DNA of 6,126 nucleotides from an uncultured Lachnospiraceae bacterium (GCA_937915975.1 CALGGL010000082.1:1-6126); one strand, 5' to 3'. Numbered from the stretch's first letter, positions 1-6,023 are shown. Made by a program: numbers and translations. The notes: generated by a model from the sequence alone, not told the origin.

Positions 1-759
1 TGCTACATACAGCAGACTTATATTATTTGAATTTTTTTCTTCTGCTTTTTTTGAATTAACCTCATTTTTCTTGCGATAGTTTTTTATCAGTTCTTCATCC
101 TTCCTGTGAATTTCTGAATTTTTCTCATCAGAAGAGCCTCCTCTTTGTTTTATAATGTAGTTTTGCATATCCTCATTTTTTGTATAATAGACAAAATATC
201 CCCTTTGCTTTACAAGTTGTCCATGCTCATGCATATAAAATGCATCCTCACTTTCAAGAGAATCCGTGATATATAAAACCTTGTCATTTCCGGGGAAATT
301 ATCAAAATGCAATTTTTCAATTTTATCATTTATAGCTGTTGAAAAACCCATTCTCGAAAGAAACCATCCGACAACCGAAAGCTTTGGGAAATTTTCTTTA
401 ATCTCGGAATATATATCTGCCCATATTTCTTCGGTAAATTCACATTCATCCATATCGAATTCCAAATTCTGGGCATCTACGGCTCCGCTTATAAAAATAA
501 CATCTCCGACATCGGACCTTTTTTTCTCACCGAGAAGAATTGCACCTCTTGCATGAGTACTTCCCGGTCTTGCCAAATAATTAAGATATGTAACAACATA
601 GTCCTCTATGTAAATTCTTTTATTACCCGAAGGACTTCCTATCTGCCTTATATTTTTAGGGAGCTTTAATCCTATGTTTTCTGCCTTTTTATCCCCTTCC
701 TCTTCCTTATGTATATTGCCCTGATTTTCTTTGCTGCTGTCATAAATTATTTCAATCAT
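1..759 (-). CDS. MPN/JAMM-like (predicted inactive) domain protein, 3' end outside window
   Basis: An open frame runs from ATG 759 to the window edge without a stop (253 codons). Residues about 30-200 resemble an MPN (Mov34/JAMM) fold. There is an ILLGE segment near residue 75, then VVGWFLSRMGF at 129-139, which matches the JAMM core VVGW[YF]HSHPGF, then a VLYITDS strand (161-167) and a GYFVYY strand (187-192). The metal-site residues are not conserved: the two His of HxH are Leu134 and Arg136, the downstream Ser and Asp align with Asn and Ile, and the upstream Glu is not evident. It is therefore probably a non-catalytic, MPN-minus-like binding or scaffold domain. Residues about 206-246 form a charged K/E/N-rich linker, and a hydrophobic stretch (ISLLYVA) begins at the edge, suggesting a membrane segment. 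From memory of similar clostridial proteins a LysM domain could follow, but it is not visible. The gene is divergent from the yyaC-like gene. The fold assignment rests on motif reading only; an alternative is an unrelated family with a chance match. Confidence 0.75.
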   Translation of the reverse strand, partial: MIEIIYDSSKENQGNIHKEEEGDKKAENIGLKLPKNIRQIGSPSGNKRIYIEDYVVTYLNYLARPGSTHARGAILLGEKKRSDVGDVIFISGAVDAQNLEFDMDECEFTEEIWADIYSEIKENFPKLSVVGWFLSRMGFSTAINDKIEKLHFDNFPGNDKVLYITDSLESEDAFYMHEHGQLVKQRGYFVYYTKNEDMQNYIIKQRGGSSDEKNSEIHRKDEELIKNYRKKNEVNSKKAEEKNSNNISLLYVA

Positions 760-765
760 TTTCAT

Positions 766-773
766 CCACCTTT
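766..773 (-). promoter_or_regulatory. Ribosome binding site that decides the start of the MPN-like gene
   Basis: AAAGGTGG reads on the minus strand at 773-766. Two in-frame ATGs follow, at 765 and 759. The first touches the site and leaves almost no spacing. The second leaves 6-9 bases, so the protein most likely begins MIEIIYDSS at 759 rather than MKMIEII at 765. Confidence 0.6.
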
Positions 774-817
774 CCAAAATAGATATTTCACGTAAGCACA
801 ACGGGATACTTGTCCGT

Positions 818-831
818 TATGTAATTACATA
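818..831. repeat. 14-bp perfect palindrome in the divergent intergenic region
   Basis: TATGTAATTACATA is a perfect inverted repeat with no spacer, lying in the presumed leader of the MPN-like gene. Its symmetry and position between two divergent genes fit a dimeric-regulator operator. In AT-rich intergenic DNA short palindromes also occur by chance. Its right edge overlaps a perfect plus-strand TATAAT (830-835). Confidence 0.3.
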
Positions 832-851
832 TAATGAAAAGATAGCATTAA

Positions 852-881
852 TTTATAACAGCCTTAGTCTAATTGTGTCGG
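852..881 (-). promoter_or_regulatory. Possible promoter of the MPN-like gene
   Basis: On the minus strand CCGACA (881-876, four of six matches to TTGACA) is followed after 18 bases by TATAAA (857-852, five of six matches to TATAAT). It lies about 90 bases upstream of the start codon. The -35 match is weak and the element overlaps a hairpin, so this is a candidate only. Confidence 0.28.
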
Positions 882-896
882 CTGTTTATTATTTTT
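857..896 (+). terminator. Terminator-like hairpin with T-rich tail, no obvious upstream gene
   Basis: AACAGCC (857-863) pairs perfectly with GGCTGTT (880-886), leaving a 16-base loop. TATTATTTTT follows on the plus strand, which is the orientation of an intrinsic terminator for rightward transcription. No plus-strand gene lies to its left in the window. It could protect yyaC from antisense read-through, end a short RNA, or be fortuitous. The 7-bp stem with a large loop is only moderately strong. Confidence 0.35.
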
Positions 897-948
897 CATC
901 GCATTTTTCTTCTATATTTATTTGATATTTTTTACGGAATATGATATT

Positions 949-977
949 TTGACATTTCTGATTAAATTCCTTATAAC
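949..977 (+). promoter_or_regulatory. Sigma-A-type promoter of the yyaC-like gene
   Basis: TTGACA (949-954, six of six) and TATAAC (972-977, five of six) are separated by exactly 17 bases. Transcription would start near 984 and give a leader of about 47 bases before the ATG at 1031. This is the best promoter match in the window. It indicates housekeeping rather than purely sporulation-sigma-controlled expression. Confidence 0.7.
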
Positions 978-1030
978 CTGTTAATAATAATTGCATAAAT
1001 TAATATTATATACAGCTAAAAGAGGTAATT

Positions 1031-1597
1031 ATGATTAATACCCCGGTTAAAAAATGTATTACGGAATATTTCAGTGTTGAAAATCCCGGCTCTTATGTTC
1101 AGCTCGGAAAATACATTACTAAGAATCTTATAGACCTTAATATAAACAACTACACTCCCGTCATCCTTTGCATAGGAACTGACAGAGCAACGGGAGACTG
1201 TTTAGGACCTCTTGTAGGAGAACAGCTTATTAATTATAATAACAATTATAATGTTTTGGGTACTTTGGGCTTTCCTGTCCATGCCCTAAACCTAAAACAG
1301 GCAATAAGACTTATTCATTCCGAGATTCGCAATCCGTTTATAATTGCAGTTGATGCCGCCTTGGGAAGCCGTTCCCATGTCGGTTATATATCGGTAAGCA
1401 ACTGTCCTATAGCGCCAGGAAAAGGTGTAAATAAAAATTTACCGGCGATAGGAAATATCTCTATCACCGGTATAGTAAACATGTTAAGCAGGAATCCATC
1501 ACTTCTTCAAAGTACAAGACTTCATACCGTAAAGGTTCTTGCCGACTGCATAGCTGATGCGTTGAAATATTCGATTGATTATCTGGAAGATTTCTGA
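1031..1597 (+). CDS. yyaC: YyaC-family protein (spore protease GPR-related, DUF1256)
   Basis: The protein has 188 residues, close to the usual size of YyaC-family proteins (about 200). The signature GTDRATGDCLGPLVG at 49-63 and AVDAALGSRS at 106-115 resemble the two aspartate motifs of the germination protease GPR (PDALGP and IDALASR). Asp56 and Asp108 occupy the positions expected for the acidic active-site pair. VHALNL at 83-88 is also typical. No signal peptide or membrane segment is seen, so it is probably cytoplasmic. The biochemical activity of YyaC proteins is not well established, so peptidase function is inference from homology. The start is supported by AGAGG at 1021-1025, five bases before the ATG. 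A near-consensus housekeeping promoter lies upstream. The 3' end overlaps the convergent membrane-protein gene by 19 bases. The family also occurs in clostridia that do not sporulate, so it does not prove sporulation. Confidence 0.88.
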   Translation: MINTPVKKCITEYFSVENPGSYVQLGKYITKNLIDLNINNYTPVILCIGTDRATGDCLGPLVGEQLINYNNNYNVLGTLGFPVHALNLKQAIRLIHSEIRNPFIIAVDAALGSRSHVGYISVSNCPIAPGKGVNKNLPAIGNISITGIVNMLSRNPSLLQSTRLHTVKVLADCIADALKYSIDYLEDF

Positions 1598-2712
1598 CCC
1601 TTGTACAGGTTGATAGCCTCTGATACGGTATCAGCCTGTCCTTCTTCCATTAAACTGATAAGGTCCGAAAGTTTATCCTCCTTGCAAAACTCCTCTCCGA
1701 TATATCTTGCATATTTGTTGGTTATATACAAAACCTGATCGGAATATTTTTTCTCACCTTGTGTTATCTTGCTTTCAATTTCTTTCTTTTCTGACTTAAG
1801 CCTTTCCAACTCCGGAAGTCTTCGTTGATTTATCTCATCCTTAATAACATTTTTTGTATCCGCTTCAAAAAGCTTAAGTGCATCCTGCTTTTCATCGCTT
1901 ATTTTGTCTGCTTCCTTATCCAGCTCCTTAAGCTTCTTATCAAAGGAAGACAGATTATAATAGCTTTCATCCTGATCCTTGCTTATGGAGTTCTTTATAG
2001 CATCCGCATGCTTGTTGTTAGCCTTAATCTTGTCCCTTATGGCTCTGGTTTCCTTTAAAACTTCAATATTTCGCATCTTAGTCGAACTGTAAATTGCAAA
2101 ATACACAATCAGCAATATTATAAATACAAGAGTAAAAATCAATGTACACCAAAAAGCCATATTGATGTTTTCCTTGTGTGACAAAACCGCCTTTTTGAAT
2201 ATAAGCATAGTAACAAAAGGAATTCCGATAAAATAAACAATAAATTCCAAAAGCATCGTTAATATCTCATCAGAACCTTTCGGCATAAACATTGTATAAA
2301 AAAGCTTGGACGAACAAAAGGATGAAACCTTATTTTTCTTAAGCAATGTTTTCATCTCAACCTCAAGATCACGATTATCATTTCGTATATCCTTGGTTTC
2401 CTCAAGAATTCGCTCGTTCATCTGTTCAGTTTTCTTTTTACCGCGTTTATTTTCAACCTTTTTTCTTCTGGAACGGTTATCATCTATACGCTCGTCATAA
2501 ATATCAGAAAGCTCCTGCTTTCTCTTCTTTATGGTAGATGTTATTTCATCCGAAATGGATTTTTCCTCCGATGCGATATTCTTTGTAAGCTTCTTTTGAT
2601 ACATACGCATCTTCTCAAGCTCGGATGCCATAGCATCACGTTTTGTTACCTCATCTCTAATCTCTATTAGATAATCCTGCTTTTCAGCAAAAACATTATC
2701 TGATTTTGCCAT
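1579..2712 (-). CDS. Coiled-coil membrane protein of unknown function, two transmembrane helices
   Basis: I do not recognise this family. The protein has 377 residues. Residues about 10-128 are highly charged and helical (K/E/R/D-rich, likely coiled coil). Two hydrophobic segments follow, at about 149-172 and 187-207, joined by a loop of about 15 residues. A second charged coiled-coil region spans about 212-325. The basic residues flanking both segments suggest a membrane hairpin with both long coils in the cytoplasm. The C-terminus (about 335-370) is distinct, with ISLMEEGQADTVSEAINLY at 352-370, which looks like a conserved helical tail. There is no signal peptide. A GGGAAAGG-type site (2730-2722) sits nine bases before ATG 2712. 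The frame extends upstream to ATG 2769, but that start lies in the preceding hairpin and has no such site. The gene sits 62 bases after the HD-GYP-like gene and is probably co-transcribed. A structural or scaffolding role is only a guess. Confidence 0.82.
   Translation of the reverse strand: MAKSDNVFAEKQDYLIEIRDEVTKRDAMASELEKMRMYQKKLTKNIASEEKSISDEITSTIKKRKQELSDIYDERIDDNRSRRKKVENKRGKKKTEQMNERILEETKDIRNDNRDLEVEMKTLLKKNKVSSFCSSKLFYTMFMPKGSDEILTMLLEFIVYFIGIPFVTMLIFKKAVLSHKENINMAFWCTLIFTLVFIILLIVYFAIYSSTKMRNIEVLKETRAIRDKIKANNKHADAIKNSISKDQDESYYNLSSFDKKLKELDKEADKISDEKQDALKLFEADTKNVIKDEINQRRLPELERLKSEKKEIESKITQGEKKYSDQVLYITNKYARYIGEEFCKEDKLSDLISLMEEGQADTVSEAINLYKGQKSSR
1605..1639 (+). terminator. 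Possible hairpin terminating yyaC inside the convergent gene
   Basis: ACAGGTTGATA (1605-1615) pairs with TATCAGCCTGT (1629-1639) over 11 bp, including one G-U pair, around a 13-base loop. It starts eight bases after the yyaC stop codon. The tail CCTTCTTCC is pyrimidine-rich but lacks a proper T run, so termination would be weak. The same bases encode the C-terminal residues of the opposing gene, so the symmetry may be incidental. Confidence 0.25.
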
Positions 2713-2721
2713 TTTAATGTA

Positions 2722-2730
2722 CCTTTCCCT
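2722..2730 (-). promoter_or_regulatory. Ribosome binding site that decides the start of the coiled-coil membrane protein
   Basis: GGGAAAGG reads at 2729-2722 on the minus strand, nine bases before ATG 2712. It supports a protein beginning MAKSDNVF. The longer frame would add 19 residues (MRLSLLTCH...) translated from intergenic DNA. Confidence 0.65.
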
Positions 2731-2752
2731 TCTATCATTTGTATGACAAGTT

Positions 2753-2783
2753 AAAAGCGATAATCGCAAGGCAATTATCGCTT
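2753..2783 (-). terminator. 13-bp hairpin over the stop codon of the HD-GYP-like gene
   Basis: On the minus strand AAGCGATAATTGC (2783-2771) pairs with GCGATTATCGCTT (2767-2755) across a CTT triloop, with a single G-U pair. The last two sense codons and the TAA stop (2777-2775) are in the upstream arm. Only two further T bases follow the stem, then AACTTG. It is therefore a poor full terminator, more likely an attenuator or an mRNA 3'-end stabiliser between two co-transcribed genes. Confidence 0.5.
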
Positions 2784-3869
2784 ATTCATATATTCCGCAA
2801 GAGTTTCTTTATCAACCTTGATTCGATTATCCATGGTCTTCATAATGTCAACTATCTGATATTTTCTGTATACCCCGTTATTGCTGAGGTCATATATACT
2901 GTTAGTTGTAAAGCCAAGAACAATCGGTCTTAAAATATTCTTAGGATTCTCTGAAAGAACCAATCCCTTTTCATGGTTCGAAAGCTCTATACATACACCC
3001 GGAGTCAGTATATTAATACTCTTAATCAATGCACCGACAACCTCTTCATCATACTCATCCTTATTGAGAAGAAGATACTTAACAGCAGCAATCTCAGAAA
3101 CAGGTTCCTGTGAAAGCTTCATACTGGTCATGGTATCAAATAGATTGGACACCTTAAGAATCTTAGTACTCTTAAGCAGCTTACCTGCATCCTCTGTCCT
3201 CTCTCCGTACTCTATTCTGTGCATCTGAGCAACTATTCTTCTAACTCCGCTGTCTATGCCAAGCTCAGGTCTTAATAATCCAAGTCCGTCACTCTGGAAT
3301 TTTCTTACAATAATCAAATCATTGGTATCGTAATCATCATATTTTTCCTTTATCTTATCCGGCAAAAGCAGTTTTCCTATATCATGTAAAAGAGATGCCA
3401 TAACTATCTCTTCCTGCTCACTCGGAGTATAATACATCTGCGCAGAAATAAGTGCACAAAGAATGGCGGTATTAATCACATGTTTATAAATATAATCAGT
3501 CGTACTTCTTAAACTCTGAGTGAAATTAATTTTATGATCAAGCCTGCCATAGTTAGTTATAATAGCATTGGTCAATCTTTTAAGATTAACCGGCTCTCTT
3601 CCTGCAATCAAATTGTTGAGTTCCTCTCTGATACTGAATACTGCCATGGTCTGAAATCTTTCAAAATCCAGATCCTCTTCACTCATTGGAGGAACAGGCT
3701 CCGCCGGTTCAAGAATATATAAGCCGAGAAGCTCAAAATTCTTAACACTTTCTATACCCTGAAGTGTAAGTCTTGTATTACGCTCATACAAAAGTACACC
3801 CGACTTGTTATATATAGGTTTTGCTAATCGCATACCATATTTTAAGTCCTCTGACTTAACAAATATCAT
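2775..3869 (-). CDS. Degenerate HD-GYP domain protein
   Basis: The protein has 364 residues. Residues about 9-52 match the N-terminal region common in clostridial HD-GYP proteins (LKYGMRLAKPIYNKSGVLL). The HD domain covers about 120-265, with His130 in its first helix and the HDIGK motif at 162-166. The C-terminal part (about 286-318, TPGVCIELSNHEKGLVL) is also typical of the group. Canonical members hydrolyse cyclic di-GMP using a di- or tri-metal site. Here the His after HDxGK is replaced within FQS (191-193), the HHExxDGxGYP motif is reduced to MHRIEYGER (216-224), and the usual Asp before FD is Asn242. Loss of these ligands and of GYP suggests a non-catalytic sensor or binding protein, or altered chemistry. 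No membrane segment or receiver domain is seen, so it is probably cytoplasmic. The start is fixed by AAGGAGGT at 3883-3876, six bases before the ATG. The gene lies 100 bases downstream of leuA. Confidence 0.88.
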   Translation of the reverse strand: MIFVKSEDLKYGMRLAKPIYNKSGVLLYERNTRLTLQGIESVKNFELLGLYILEPAEPVPPMSEEDLDFERFQTMAVFSIREELNNLIAGREPVNLKRLTNAIITNYGRLDHKINFTQSLRSTTDYIYKHVINTAILCALISAQMYYTPSEQEEIVMASLLHDIGKLLLPDKIKEKYDDYDTNDLIIVRKFQSDGLGLLRPELGIDSGVRRIVAQMHRIEYGERTEDAGKLLKSTKILKVSNLFDTMTSMKLSQEPVSEIAAVKYLLLNKDEYDEEVVGALIKSINILTPGVCIELSNHEKGLVLSENPKNILRPIVLGFTTNSIYDLSNNGVYRKYQIVDIMKTMDNRIKVDKETLAEYMNKR

Positions 3870-3916
3870 ACTGTGACCTCCTTACCCCAAAGAGTTTTGT
3901 CAACATACCTATTAAC

Positions 3917-3945
3917 ATTTTAACACAGCAAAGCGCATAATACAA
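3917..3945 (-). promoter_or_regulatory. Possible promoter of the HD-GYP-like gene
   Basis: On the minus strand TTGTAT (3945-3940) and TAAAAT (3922-3917) are spaced by 17 bases. The -10 has five of six matches and an upstream TGT extended element; the -35 has only three. It lies in the leuA-HD-GYP gap and would give a leader of about 40 bases. It would allow expression independent of the leucine T-box. Confidence 0.35.
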
Positions 3946-3969
3946 GCAACAATGTTATTTTGAGAGCAG

Positions 3970-5649
3970 TTATTTTACCACCTTATGGGTTCTGTTTAAT
4001 GCACTGAACAATGCGTATACAGACGCATCAATGATATCATTCTTAATACCCGTTCCCCAAACAGTCTTATCCATACCATCAACGTCTATTCCTACATAAG
4101 CACATGCCTGGGAATTTGAACCCTGCTGAAGGGCATGCTCCTCATAGCTTGTAACATCGAAATTAATATTAAAATGCTTCATAATAGCATTACTTACTGC
4201 GTCAAGACGTCCGTTTCCATGGCCATGATAAACCTTCTTTTCTCCTGTTGCCGAAACTATTATGGTAATCTCCGCATCTATTCCGTCAACCTGCTTAAAA
4301 TGTGACTCAAGAAGTTTTACATCATCCTCTCTGTTCACATACTCTTTCTGGAATATATCAAGTATCTCCTTTGGCGAAAGTTCCTTATGCTCGTGGTCTG
4401 ATACATCCTTAACCGCATATCCCACATCCTCACGCATCTTAGCCGGAATATCTATACCATACTTTTGTTCAAGTATAAAGCCTATTCCGCCCTTTCCGGA
4501 CTGACTGTTAATTCTTATAACATCACCATCATATTTTCTTCCGACATCCTCAGGATTAAGCGGAAGATACGGTACTGTCCACATACCGTTTCCGTCGGTT
4601 TCACGATACTTCATACCCTTAGCGATAGCATCCTGATGCGAGCCCGAAAATGCTGCAAATACAAGCTTTCCTGTATATGGTGAACGCTCATAAACCTTCA
4701 TTCCGGTCACTCTCTCATATATCTCCGTTGTAAACGGAAGATTACTGAAATCAAGATTAGGATTAACTCCATGAGTATACATATTCATTGCAAGAGTTAT
4801 TATATCAACATTTCCGGTTCTCTCACCGTTACCGAAAAGCGTTCCCTCTATTCTGTCAGCACCAGCAAGAAGTCCAAGCTCTGCATCCGCAACTCCGGTT
4901 CCTCTGTCATTATGTGGATGAAGTGAAAGTATGACATTTTCCCTGTCATGCATATTTTCGCTTAAGTACTCTATCTGACTTGCATATACATGCGGAAGTG
5001 ACATCTCAACGGTTGCGGGAAGATTGATTATTACCTTTCTTTCCGGTGTCGGCTTCCAGATATCTATAACGGCATTACATACCTCCAAAGCATATTCAGG
5101 TTCTGTTCCGGTAAAGCTTTCCGGTGAATATTCAAACGGATATTTTACATTATACTCATCGGCAAGATCATTTAAAAGCTTGGCACCGTCTGTTGCTATC
5201 TTAAGTATTTCCTCTTTTGACTTTTTAAATACCTGAACCCTCTGAGCATAGGATGTGGAATTATAAAGATGCACTATGGCATTTTTTGCACCCTGCACCG
5301 CCTCAAAGGTTTTCTTAATAATATGCTCTCTTGCCTGAGTAAGCACCTGAATGGTTACATCATCCGGTATGAGATCTTCCTCTATAAGTGTACGGCAGAA
5401 CTGATACTCTGTCTCAGAAGCAGCAGGAAATCCTACCTCAATCTCCTTAAATCCGATTCTTACAAGTTCCTTGAAAAACTCTATTTTTTCATCAAGGCTC
5501 ATAGGTACGATAAGTGCCTGATTACCGTCTCTTAAGTCAACACTGCACCATGCGGGTGCCTTATCGATATACTCCTTATCCACCCATTTTGTGCTTTTTA
5601 CCGGAGGCATATAATAGCCTCTTTGATAATTCTTTACATTCTCCATCAT
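3970..5649 (-). CDS. leuA: 2-isopropylmalate synthase, long (yeast/mycobacterial) type
   Basis: LeuA condenses acetyl-CoA with 2-oxoisovalerate to give 2-isopropylmalate, the first committed step of leucine synthesis, in the cytoplasm. The protein has 559 residues, matching the long class rather than the shorter class of about 510. The catalytic TIM barrel spans about 30-330. RDGNQ at 40-44 provides the metal-binding Asp and catalytic Arg, HPHND at 244-248 provides the two metal-binding His, and GNGERTGN lies at 273-280. SGSHQDAI at 335-342 belongs to the linker region. The C-terminal regulatory domain (about 425-559, with GNGRLDAVSNAIMKHF and QGSNSQACAYVG) is the usual site of leucine feedback inhibition. 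All key residues are intact. ATG 5649 is chosen because GGAGG at 5662-5658 sits eight bases upstream; an in-frame ATG at 5664 overlaps that site. Transcription is controlled by the T-box leader. No clear terminator follows the stop codon. Confidence 0.97.
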   Translation of the reverse strand: MMENVKNYQRGYYMPPVKSTKWVDKEYIDKAPAWCSVDLRDGNQALIVPMSLDEKIEFFKELVRIGFKEIEVGFPAASETEYQFCRTLIEEDLIPDDVTIQVLTQAREHIIKKTFEAVQGAKNAIVHLYNSTSYAQRVQVFKKSKEEILKIATDGAKLLNDLADEYNVKYPFEYSPESFTGTEPEYALEVCNAVIDIWKPTPERKVIINLPATVEMSLPHVYASQIEYLSENMHDRENVILSLHPHNDRGTGVADAELGLLAGADRIEGTLFGNGERTGNVDIITLAMNMYTHGVNPNLDFSNLPFTTEIYERVTGMKVYERSPYTGKLVFAAFSGSHQDAIAKGMKYRETDGNGMWTVPYLPLNPEDVGRKYDGDVIRINSQSGKGGIGFILEQKYGIDIPAKMREDVGYAVKDVSDHEHKELSPKEILDIFQKEYVNREDDVKLLESHFKQVDGIDAEITIIVSATGEKKVYHGHGNGRLDAVSNAIMKHFNINFDVTSYEEHALQQGSNSQACAYVGIDVDGMDKTVWGTGIKNDIIDASVYALFSALNRTHKVVK

Positions 5650-5657
5650 AATACATT

Positions 5658-5662
5658 CCTCC
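5658..5662 (-). promoter_or_regulatory. Ribosome binding site that decides the leuA start
   Basis: GGAGG at 5662-5658 is separated by eight bases from ATG 5649. The upstream in-frame ATG at 5664 overlaps it and cannot use it, so the five-residue extension MEECI is unlikely to be translated. Confidence 0.75.
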
Positions 5663-5735
5663 ATTCACATTTTTAGATTTGTCAGCATTTGCTGTCCATC
5701 TGTGATTTATATAAATGTGATACATAATTTAAAAT

Positions 5736-5776
5736 AAAAAAACTCACATCTCTAACAAGCCTTAGAGACGCAAGTT
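5736..5776 (-). terminator. T-box-controlled intrinsic terminator upstream of leuA
   Basis: On the minus strand AACTTGCGTCTCTAA (5776-5762) pairs with TTAGAGATGTGAGTT (5755-5741). This forms a 15-bp stem with several G-U pairs and a six-base loop, followed by a run of T. The upstream arm contains the strand used by the antiterminator, so the two structures exclude each other. Confidence 0.9.
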
Positions 5777-5796
5777 ATTGCGCGGTACCACTCTAA
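5762..5796 (-). promoter_or_regulatory. T-box antiterminator with UGGU tRNA-acceptor bulge
   Basis: TTAGAG (5796-5791), the bulge TGGTACC (5790-5784), GCGCAA (5783-5778), loop TAAC, TTGCGT (5773-5768) and CTCTAA (5767-5762) form the classical bulged helix. UGGU at 5790-5787 pairs with the free NCCA end of uncharged tRNA. Its last U expects A at the discriminator position, as in bacterial tRNA-Leu. Confidence 0.9.
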
Positions 5797-5927
5797 TTCA
5801 TACATATAGTATGCACTCTCACAGATACGGACTATCATGTCTTATATCCTCCTGATATGACGGTCAGGACCCGTTCGTGTCTACTGATATCTTATTCATA
5901 ATACCGTTCAACCGACTGCTCCAAGGC

Positions 5928-5930
5928 GAG
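5928..5930 (-). promoter_or_regulatory. T-box specifier codon CUC (Leu)
   Basis: The triplet follows the conserved GAA (5933-5931) of the specifier loop and precedes GCCTTGGAG, the standard position for the specifier. CUC decodes as leucine and would pair with a tRNA-Leu bearing a GAG anticodon. Confidence 0.85.
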
Positions 5931-6023
5931 TTCAAAAAACATTCAGTACTGTCTCGCACCACCCGACAGCTCTCTTAAACCTTCAGAATTTCTACTACTC
6001 CTCTTCATAGCATTTACAGATAC

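Larger units (their letters stand above)
5736..6017 (-). ncRNA. Leucine T-box riboswitch (leuA leader)
   Basis: All landmark elements of a T-box leader are visible in order on the minus strand. AGTAG (about 5998-5994) forms the 5' side of the specifier loop. AGAGAG and a hairpin with GGTGGTGCGA (about 5974-5947) form the distal part of stem I. GAACTCGCCTTGGAG (5933-5919) is the 3' side of the specifier loop. AGTAGACACGAACGGG with downstream CCGT forms the stem II/IIA region, and a CATAC/GTATG hairpin is likely stem III. The bulged antiterminator and competing terminator then follow. The specifier triplet is CTC, a leucine codon, which agrees with the leuA gene downstream. Uncharged tRNA-Leu binding stabilises the antiterminator and turns leuA on when leucine is scarce. 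This accounts for most of the 477 bases upstream of leuA. The exact 5' end is inferred from the promoter. Confidence 0.95.

Noticed and set aside
266..556. 96-codon plus-strand open frame
   Set aside because: It is fully antisense to the MPN-like gene, has no ribosome binding site, and its product shows no recognisable pattern.
1825..2058. 77-codon plus-strand frame with hydrophobic stretches
   Set aside because: It is antisense to the charged coiled-coil region of the membrane protein. Reversed Lys/Glu codons give Phe/Leu/Ile-rich translation, so the hydrophobicity is an artefact.
2713..2769. N-terminal extension of the coiled-coil membrane protein to ATG 2769
   Set aside because: The extension would start within the stop-codon hairpin without a ribosome binding site, while ATG 2712 has a good one.
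2881..3228. 115-codon plus-strand open frame inside the HD-GYP-like gene
   Set aside because: It is antisense to a well-supported coding sequence, with no ribosome binding site or recognisable domain.
3900..3969. Terminator directly after leuA
   Set aside because: AACATT and AATGTT can pair across the gap, but the loop is very long and no GC-rich stem with a T run is present.
5269..5535. 88-codon plus-strand open frame inside leuA
   Set aside because: It is antisense to the conserved catalytic barrel of LeuA and has no independent support.
5650..5664. Upstream leuA start at ATG 5664
   Set aside because: That ATG overlaps the GGAGG site which serves ATG 5649 with ideal spacing.
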